Notes under the pieces: generated by a model | The model's database searches: none | Seen by the model: the letters and a program-made list of their open reading frames with translations, nothing else | What the model was told of the DNA's origin: nothing | In this document: piece by piece, positions 53,836 through 59,616 of the stretch | How the letters are laid out: every line of letters begins with the position of its first letter | How positions within the stretch are numbered: position 1 is the stretch's first letter | Made by a program: the position numbers and the translations under genes | Source: Bacteroidota bacterium | GTDB lineage: Bacteria > Bacteroidota > Bacteroidia > Chitinophagales > Chitinophagaceae | DNA: 59,616 nucleotides | Assembly: GCA_018267615.1 (NCBI GenBank) | Contig: JAFDYD010000013.1 | Location: 1-59,616, forward strand | Direction: 5' to 3'

Positions 53836-54927
53836 TTAAACTTTCACACTTTTTTTATAATCAAAATATTTCTTCAAACTCAAGAAAGGTTTTTCAATTA
53901 ATTTCCAGGATAGCCAGGAAATGAAAACGAGCCCCACAAAATTGCCTATTCGAATCAGCATTTCAAGCCACTTGGGCGAATGGATTTCTTCTGTATGTAT
54001 TTTAAAAAACCTGTACATCATTCCGTCCGTTAGCGCCGGAACGACATTGTGATACAAATAAACTCCATAACTGATCTTGCCAAAAAAAATAACTTTTGAA
54101 TTATTGAATAGCCATTTAAAACGTAACTTATCATTATTATGTCTATATACGACATACGTGATGAGCCATAGAGCCATTATTGAAATATGTGTTCTCGCTG
54201 GAAGAAACAATAATTTTTTGTTGATCAGCATCGCGAGACCAAAAATCAAACTTAATAACGCCGCAATGCCGGTCCATTTGTAAAATTTTTTGGTTATGCC
54301 CTTACCATAAACTATTTGCCATGCAAGCAGCGCCCCCAATCCAAAAGAATCAAAAGCAGAACTGGTGAGTACATCGGACATGATGTTATCGATAAAAATA
54401 TATTGCGTGATCAGTCCGACGAGAATGAAAACAATAATCGAATGCAAAAGAAATCTCTCCCTGACGAATATGATTACCCACGGCCATACCAGGTAAAATT
54501 GCTCCTCAACTGATAAGGACCAAAGATGCGAAAGCATTCCATCCCATTGTTGCGTGTTAAAGAAATAATAGTTGGATGTATAAGTGACAAAATAGGGAAA
54601 TGCGGATTTAATATTCGTGCCTGTATGTTCGTGAAAGATGAGTAATAAAAAGATAAAAATATAATAGACGGGAAATATCCTCAGAAATCTTCTGGCATAG
54701 AAGTTTTTTACCAAAGACGATTTGCTTTCCTGACCAGCTTCTGCAAGTTTTTTATTTTCTAATAAAATACTTGTTATCAAAAATCCACTCAACACGAAAA
54801 ATATATCAACCCCGATGGCGCCATTCGGTATATAATTGATCAGGCTGGATGGAGAGAACCAATGTGAAATGATTACCAGGAAAACCGCGATGGCCCTGAT
54901 ACTATCTAATTGCCGGATATATTTCAT
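53836..54927 (-). CDS. Acyltransferase 3 family membrane protein
   Basis: A 363-residue membrane protein with about ten hydrophobic helices. The N-terminal motif RQLDSIRAIAVFLVIISHWF has the conserved Asp and His of the acyltransferase 3 family, and IDIFFVLSGFLITSIL-like VDIFFVLSGFLITSILL and YARRFLRIFPVYY follow. These enzymes transfer acyl groups to cell-surface sugars such as O-antigen or exopolysaccharide. No glycan cluster is adjacent. Hairpin H18 follows its stop. Confidence 0.92.
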   Translation of the reverse strand: MKYIRQLDSIRAIAVFLVIISHWFSPSSLINYIPNGAIGVDIFFVLSGFLITSILLENKKLAEAGQESKSSLVKNFYARRFLRIFPVYYIFIFLLLIFHEHTGTNIKSAFPYFVTYTSNYYFFNTQQWDGMLSHLWSLSVEEQFYLVWPWVIIFVRERFLLHSIIVFILVGLITQYIFIDNIMSDVLTSSAFDSFGLGALLAWQIVYGKGITKKFYKWTGIAALLSLIFGLAMLINKKLLFLPARTHISIMALWLITYVVYRHNNDKLRFKWLFNNSKVIFFGKISYGVYLYHNVVPALTDGMMYRFFKIHTEEIHSPKWLEMLIRIGNFVGLVFISWLSWKLIEKPFLSLKKYFDYKKSVKV

Positions 54928-55011
54928 ACAGGCGTTTGTATTCTCATAAATCGGTATTGAAAGTATAAAAATTGTGCGTGATTTTTATTATTTTAAAAAT
55001 TGCTGATTAAG

Positions 55012-55083
55012 TTGATTCTTTGCGCTTTTGCGCCTTCGCGTGAAAAAATCTTCACGCAAAGGCGCAAAAGCGCAAAGAGTCAA
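55012..55083. repeat. Hairpin H19, CTTTGCG family
   Basis: It lies in a divergent gap between the acyltransferase and the DUF2339 gene. The arms pair TTGATTCTTTGCGCTTTTGC with GCAAAAGCGCAAAGAGTCAA around a short centre. Its outer flank matches H17. Confidence 0.92.
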
Positions 55084-55152
55084 GTCACTCAACCATGATT
55101 CTATCTTTTATTATTTTAGTATCTTGTTTAACAATTTATCTCCTAAGCCTGC

Positions 55153-57585
55153 ATGGAAATCTTCTTACTCTTAATCGTACTAGGTTTATTGATTGCTATT
55201 ATAAACCATTTATCAAAAAACAGCCGTTTAGTCAAAGACCTTCAGCGAGACCTGGAGAATTTCAAAAATGATTTCAATAAGGCTCAACTTCCGGCTACAA
55301 AACAAGAAGAGAAACCGAAGGTTGTTTCGGTGGCTCCACAAGCTCCTACTATCGTTGATGCACAACCGGAAATCAAACAAACTCCGGCCCATGCTGCGCC
55401 TGCTCAACCAAAGACGCCTGTTATGGAAACGTCGGATCATGCCGTTGAAGCTGGTATCAAACCAGAAAAACCTGCTCCGGTTACTGATATCAAACAACCG
55501 GCATACACGCCACCACCACCCGTGGAGCGTACACAAGGCTGGTTTGAGAAATGGTTGCATGATAATCCGGATATTGAAAAATTCATTGGTGAAAATCTTA
55601 TCAATAAAATCGGTATTGCAGTGCTCGTTCTTGGCATTGCATTTTTTGTAAAATATGCAATCGACCAGGAATGGATCAATAAAGTGGGAAGAGTTTGTAT
55701 CGGGCTTTTTTGTGGAATTATTTTAACCGCACTTGCGCATCGCCTTCGCAAAAATTATCACTCTTTTAGTTCGGTGCTTGTCGGTGGCGGACTCTCCGTT
55801 TTTTACTTCACCATTGCGTTTGCTTTTCACCAATACCAACTCATCGGCCAGGGAGCTGCATTTGTGAGCATGATCATCATAACGGCTTTTGCGGTGCTGC
55901 TTTCCATTTTATATGATAGGATTGAATTGGGAATTTTAGCGACGATCGGTGGATTTATAACTCCATTTCTCGTAAGTAACGGAGAGGGAAATTATGTTGT
56001 ATTGTTTAGCTATCTGTGTATCCTCAATGTAGGGCTGATCATTCTTGCTTATCATAAAAGGTGGCGCATATTAAATTTTCTGGCTTTTGTTTTTACAGAG
56101 CTTATCTACATCGGTTGGGTTTTTGACCGGGCTGGACAAACAGGTTTTCCATATCAGGGTGCGTTTATTTTCGGAATTATTTTTTATATAATGTTCGTGG
56201 TGATGAATGTCATTCATCACGTAAGCCGCGGAAGTAAATTAAAAACATTCGATTTCATCGTGCTGCTCTGCGTAAATCTTTTCTTTTATGGAATTGGAAT
56301 CTACCTGCTCGAGAATTGGGGAATGACACAATACAAGGGACTCTTCACGGCTTCGCTGGGAATTATCAACCTCGTTCTTGCCTATTTATTTTTCAGGCAA
56401 TCAAAGGCCGACAAAAATTTTATTTACCTCCTTATCGGCATCACGCTCACATTTATATCACTTACTGCCCCGATACAGTTGAAGGGACATTATATCACCT
56501 TGTTCTGGGCCGCAGAAATGGTGGTGTTGCTATGGCTTTATCAAAAATCATTTATTAATCTTTTGAAGATAGCCTCCCTATTGGTGAGTGTATTGATGAC
56601 CGTTAGTTTGATCATGGATTGGTCGATGATATACGGGGAAATGAATTCGATACGCGGTGTACATTTGTTTCCTGTTATCGCCAACAATGGATTTGTCACG
56701 GGTCTCTGTAGTTCAATTGCTTTGTTTATAATGCATATCTTGTTGCGTAAGGAAGCCGATAGTTTTTTTATTAGCGGAATTACGAACAGGCTTGTCAGGA
56801 ATATATACCTGGTTACAGCCATTGCCGCAATTTTTTGTACCGGGTTCCTTGAAATCAATGAACAGTTTACAAAACGATTGCCCGATTCAGGATTGCATTT
56901 CGTTTATCTGCAACTTTACGTGATTGCATTCTTCCTGCTGTTGTTTGCAATATTGGCAAAATTCAATATTAAACCAGATAGTAAGATCCGCCTGCTTGTG
57001 CCCTTGTTGATTTTTATCTTTTATGTGTTTAATACATCCAATATATTTTATGCCGAAAGGCAAGCGCTGATTACCGGAAATAACCGGGTACATTTTCTGG
57101 CAAATTGGCTCAGCGTTATTATTTTTTTGTGGATGATTTGGAACGCGATTCAGTATGTCAGGAATAATAGAAATATTTTTTCACGCATATTCACCCCATT
57201 TACCTGGATTGCAGCAATTGCATTGCTGATATTGTTCAGCGTAGAGAGCAGGAATGTATTTGTATGGTTGAATTATTCCGGCATTCCTTCCATTGAAAAT
57301 ACGGAGAAGATGTATTATAAGGCCGGACTCACCGTTGTTTGGGCATTATCTTCGTTTATTATGATATGGCTGGGCATGTCGCATCGTTACAAGACTTTGC
57401 GCATAATCGCGCTGGTTGTATTTGGTATCACACTGGTGAAACTATTTGCATATGATATCACGAATATTGCGCCGGCTGGAAAAATCATTGCATTCATTCT
57501 ATTAGGCGTTTTGCTCCTGATCATTTCATTCATGTATCAACGACTCAAAAAAATAATCATCGATGATTCGCCAACTCAGAAATAA
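55153..57585 (+). CDS. DUF2339 multi-spanning membrane protein
   Basis: An 810-residue membrane protein of the DUF2339 family. A leading helix (2-18) and coiled stretch are followed by a Pro/Ala/Lys-rich linker (about residues 50-130). The family motif GWFEKWLHDNPDIEKFIGEN then LINKIGIAVLVLGIAFFVKY (about 135-175) precedes roughly twenty hydrophobic helices. Its function is unknown. It overlaps the DUF3999 gene by 23 bp; the two families commonly occur together, so the products probably form one membrane complex. Confidence 0.92.
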   Translation: MEIFLLLIVLGLLIAIINHLSKNSRLVKDLQRDLENFKNDFNKAQLPATKQEEKPKVVSVAPQAPTIVDAQPEIKQTPAHAAPAQPKTPVMETSDHAVEAGIKPEKPAPVTDIKQPAYTPPPPVERTQGWFEKWLHDNPDIEKFIGENLINKIGIAVLVLGIAFFVKYAIDQEWINKVGRVCIGLFCGIILTALAHRLRKNYHSFSSVLVGGGLSVFYFTIAFAFHQYQLIGQGAAFVSMIIITAFAVLLSILYDRIELGILATIGGFITPFLVSNGEGNYVVLFSYLCILNVGLIILAYHKRWRILNFLAFVFTELIYIGWVFDRAGQTGFPYQGAFIFGIIFYIMFVVMNVIHHVSRGSKLKTFDFIVLLCVNLFFYGIGIYLLENWGMTQYKGLFTASLGIINLVLAYLFFRQSKADKNFIYLLIGITLTFISLTAPIQLKGHYITLFWAAEMVVLLWLYQKSFINLLKIASLLVSVLMTVSLIMDWSMIYGEMNSIRGVHLFPVIANNGFVTGLCSSIALFIMHILLRKEADSFFISGITNRLVRNIYLVTAIAAIFCTGFLEINEQFTKRLPDSGLHFVYLQLYVIAFFLLLFAILAKFNIKPDSKIRLLVPLLIFIFYVFNTSNIFYAERQALITGNNRVHFLANWLSVIIFLWMIWNAIQYVRNNRNIFSRIFTPFTWIAAIALLILFSVESRNVFVWLNYSGIPSIENTEKMYYKAGLTVVWALSSFIMIWLGMSHRYKTLRIIALVVFGITLVKLFAYDITNIAPAGKIIAFILLGVLLLIISFMYQRLKKIIIDDSPTQK

Positions 57586-58771
57586 TTCTTTGTGGATAAT
57601 CGGCATCTGTCTTTCTTATTGGGTGCAGGGACAATCATTTCACCATAAAGCTGCCGTAGCAACTGTCGATAAAGCCGGATTTTATGCGATTCCCGTTACC
57701 TCAGATCTGAGTAGCTATACAAAAAAAGATTTTAGTGATTTGCGGATCATCGATGATAAATTCAACCCGGTACCATATCTGCTCAAAACTAAATTGCCAT
57801 TATTGAAGCCTGGATACTTCAAACCTTTTAAAATACTCAGCAATATTTTAACCGACAGTGGGAAAACAGTTCTTATCCTGGAAAACATCGATGCCGAAAA
57901 AATAAATGAAATTTCACTTCGTATTAAGAATACGGAAGTCAGTCGGTCTTTTGATATCAGTGGCAGTGACGACAAAATTCATTGGTTCTCTATCGTTGAA
58001 AATATGAGTTTAGGAAGCCGGTATATCACAGACAAAGACAGCTATATCGAGAATATTGGTTTCCCGTTGAGTGGTTACAGGTATTTCAGGATAATTATTT
58101 ATAACGGGAAGAATGATCCGCTCAATATCATTGCAGCGGGCAGGTATTTGAGCGCTGACAGCATACCGGCTTTACCGCTCATCGACAATCCAACGTTGAA
58201 GTATACTCGAAAAGACAGTTCAGATCACGCCAGTTATATCAATGTATTCAATCCGCGGGCATTTCATATCGATCATATTTCATTGCTTGTTAAAGGACCA
58301 AAATTTTTCAGAAGGCATGCTGATGTTTTTTTGGGACAACAGGCTATTGGAAATTTTATAATCGCAACGGATTCTGTATTTCATTTTTCACTGCCTGTGT
58401 TTAACGATTCGGTTTTTCTGATAAAGATTTATAACGATGACAATCCTCCTTTGGATATCGCCGGTTTGTCGACGGCGCAGGGAGACGAAAAGATCATTGC
58501 ATACCTCGAGCCCGGAAAAAAATACCAGATGGAAATGACGAATGCGACAGCAACCGTTCCGCATTACGATCTTGAAGATTTTAAAGATAGTATTCCTGTT
58601 AATATACCGGAATTAAAATTTTCGGATATTGAACCAATCGTAGATGAAACCGTAGTGAAAGATAAAAGTATTTTTACTCAGGTCTGGATATGGCCAGTGA
58701 TGGTAACGGTGTTGTTGGTGCTGGTACTGTTTACCGCGCGGCTAACAAAAGAAGTTGGGAAAAAGCCTTGA
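57563..58771 (+). CDS. DUF3999 family exported protein
   Basis: A 402-residue protein with an N-terminal signal sequence (NNSLWIIGICLSYWVQGQ) and one C-terminal membrane helix (about 373-392, VWIWPVMVTVLLVLVLFTA) with a short cytoplasmic tail, leaving a large periplasmic beta-rich domain. Recognisable parts are YAIPVTSDLSSYTKKDFSDL (N-terminal) and the PYLLKT/IVDETVV ends. It is translationally coupled to the DUF2339 gene (23-bp overlap). Its role, perhaps in envelope integrity, is not established. Confidence 0.87.
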   Translation: MIRQLRNNSLWIIGICLSYWVQGQSFHHKAAVATVDKAGFYAIPVTSDLSSYTKKDFSDLRIIDDKFNPVPYLLKTKLPLLKPGYFKPFKILSNILTDSGKTVLILENIDAEKINEISLRIKNTEVSRSFDISGSDDKIHWFSIVENMSLGSRYITDKDSYIENIGFPLSGYRYFRIIIYNGKNDPLNIIAAGRYLSADSIPALPLIDNPTLKYTRKDSSDHASYINVFNPRAFHIDHISLLVKGPKFFRRHADVFLGQQAIGNFIIATDSVFHFSLPVFNDSVFLIKIYNDDNPPLDIAGLSTAQGDEKIIAYLEPGKKYQMEMTNATATVPHYDLEDFKDSIPVNIPELKFSDIEPIVDETVVKDKSIFTQVWIWPVMVTVLLVLVLFTARLTKEVGKKP

Positions 58772-58791
58772 ACAGGTCGATTGATACTAGA

Positions 58792-58913
58792 TGGTGATGG
58801 GAAAGAAATATTAAATAATCAAAATTCAACAATCAATGTTCAAGTGATAAACTCAACCATTCGGAACTTTACTTGAGCATCGATTATTGAATATTTCTTT
58901 CCCATCATTTTTT
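58792..58913. repeat. Hairpin H21, TTCAATAA family
   Basis: The convergent gap between the DUF3999 gene and a small gene holds a left arm (58792-58845; TGATGGGAAAGAAATATTAA, then AAT-, TCA- units) and a right arm (58871-58913; ACTTGAGCATCGATTATTGA then ATATTTCTTTCCCATCA). The left arm carries an extra unit (AAAATTCAAC) relative to the right. It is the second member of the H20 family. Confidence 0.85.
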
Positions 58914-59171
58914 TTACAGCTTCTCTTCATGTACGAACGCGTCGTCAACAATCGTAAATGGTATTCTGTTTTGAAAGCACCAATTCCGGCATGCGAGTAA
59001 ATATATTTCCCATTTTTCTTTTGCCCAGCCCGGTACAACAACTTCCCATCTTTTTGAATTGGGAAAATATACATGCAGTGTGCCCATCGTAATTTCAAAA
59101 ATTAATTTTCCCTCGTCACTGATCGCTTCGAGTTCTTCTTTCCATCTTATATTAAATTGAATTTCTGCCAT
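58914..59171 (-). CDS. Small hypothetical protein
   Basis: An 85-residue protein (MAEIQFNIRWKEELEAISDE...) with mixed beta strands and a Trp/Tyr-rich core (RWEVVVPGWAKEKWEIYLLA). I do not recognise a family. It ends directly at hairpin H21, starts 23 bases downstream of the next small membrane gene on the same strand, and may be co-transcribed with it. Confidence 0.6.
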   Translation of the reverse strand: MAEIQFNIRWKEELEAISDEGKLIFEITMGTLHVYFPNSKRWEVVVPGWAKEKWEIYLLACRNWCFQNRIPFTIVDDAFVHEEKL

Positions 59172-59194
59172 GATTATTAAGCCGGATGATTTAT

Positions 59195-59464
59195 TTATTT
59201 ATAGTCAGACGTCAACATATTGATCAATAAAAATATCAATGCCAACACCCAGGGCCCGATGCCGATAAGCAAACCGATTTTTTGTTCATTTTTTGATAAC
59301 GAAAAATAAAATCCCGCTATTCCCATTCCCAGGAATAAAATCGCGAAGACGGCAGTCGCTGTTTTTGAATATTTAGTGGTTTGAAGAATATCGATCACAT
59401 TCAAAAAAAATCGCAGGCCAAGATATGCATTGAGTGTAGAAATTAAAAGGACGATAAATTTCAT
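59195..59464 (-). CDS. Small three-helix membrane protein
   Basis: An 89-residue membrane protein from the ATG at 59464 (MKFIVLLISTLNAYLGLRFF). Three hydrophobic segments (about 2-24, 34-54, 62-84) are separated by short polar turns (QTTKYSKTA; SLSKNEQK). I do not recognise a family. The stop is followed after 23 bases by the start of the next small gene. Confidence 0.6.
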   Translation of the reverse strand: MKFIVLLISTLNAYLGLRFFLNVIDILQTTKYSKTATAVFAILFLGMGIAGFYFSLSKNEQKIGLLIGIGPWVLALIFLLINMLTSDYK

Positions 59465-59596
59465 GTGTTCCTGTGGCAGCAATGGTTTGAATAGCTACTA
59501 ACAATCAAACATACATAAAATATTTTTCAGTACCAGTTGTGCTGATTGGTGGTAGCGGGTTAATTTGAAATATAATTTCATTGTCAGATACTTCAA

Positions 59597-59616
59597 CTAT
59601 GTGCCTACTGTGCCTA
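59597..59616. repeat. Possible left arm of a CTATGTGC-family hairpin, cut by the window end
   Basis: The last bases, CTATGTGCCTACTGTGCCTA, resemble the arm of hairpin H9 (CTATGTGCCTATGTGG). The partner arm would lie outside the window. Confidence 0.4.

Overview
The window reads as a chromosomal segment of a Bacteroidota bacterium, most likely of the Chitinophagaceae or a close relative. The signs are a SusC/SusD pair, a secreted protein with a C-terminal type IX secretion (T9SS) sorting domain, several LytS-type kinases paired with LytTR response regulators, a DUF4256 protein, TAnnTTTG-type promoter candidates and an AT-rich base composition. I see no transposase, integrase, phage gene, CRISPR array or rRNA. 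I count about 50 protein genes, one tRNA-Pro(CGG) and one sigma-factor remnant.

Layout. 1-6.0 kb (minus strand): a tripartite efflux system of TolC-like outer-membrane factor, RND permease and lipoprotein adaptor. 6.4-16 kb: a 58-residue membrane protein, a HisKA-type kinase, a LytS kinase with LytTR regulator followed by a MacB/FtsX-like ABC permease, and a convergent second LytTR/LytS pair. 16.3-25 kb: an esterase, acetyltransferase, DUF1801 protein, flavin amine oxidase with a cytochrome c, a methyltransferase, an orphan LytTR regulator, a YciI-like protein, tRNA-Pro and a second small YciI-like protein. 25-34 kb: NAD(P)HX repair enzyme, serine beta-lactamase-like hydrolase, SerA, type II NADH dehydrogenase, HEAT-like protein, lipid-linked sugar flippase, and two divergent membrane-tethered winged-helix-like proteins. 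34-37.6 kb: DUF4256, YdeI-like, DoxX, SRPBCC and ArsR genes in one minus-strand run, then an NTF2-like secreted protein. 37.7-44 kb: LytS/LytTR pair convergent with SusD/SusC. 44.5-51.5 kb: a Lys-rich small protein, two secreted beta-propeller proteins and a membrane protein. 51.7-59.6 kb: cyclase, DinB, GNAT, acyltransferase 3, the DUF2339/DUF3999 pair, and two small proteins at the edge.

The most unusual feature is not a gene. More than twenty long imperfect hairpins sit between genes, in convergent, divergent and tandem gaps, and I found none inside a gene. In most of them each arm is itself a degenerate tandem array of 7-8 bp units. The unit differs by family: CTTTGCGN (eight copies), GTGAAAC, GTCGATAA, TATAAGG, CTATGTGC, AACGCTA, TTCAATAA and others. 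In several, one arm carries whole extra units relative to the other. They occupy many of the intergenic gaps and often abut stop codons. They look like a related architecture built from unrelated sequences, which is the best candidate here for something undescribed.

Functionally the window is mostly housekeeping and accessory envelope biology: export, nutrient uptake, signal transduction and secreted enzymes. Most products are assigned from recognisable motifs only; no database search was run.
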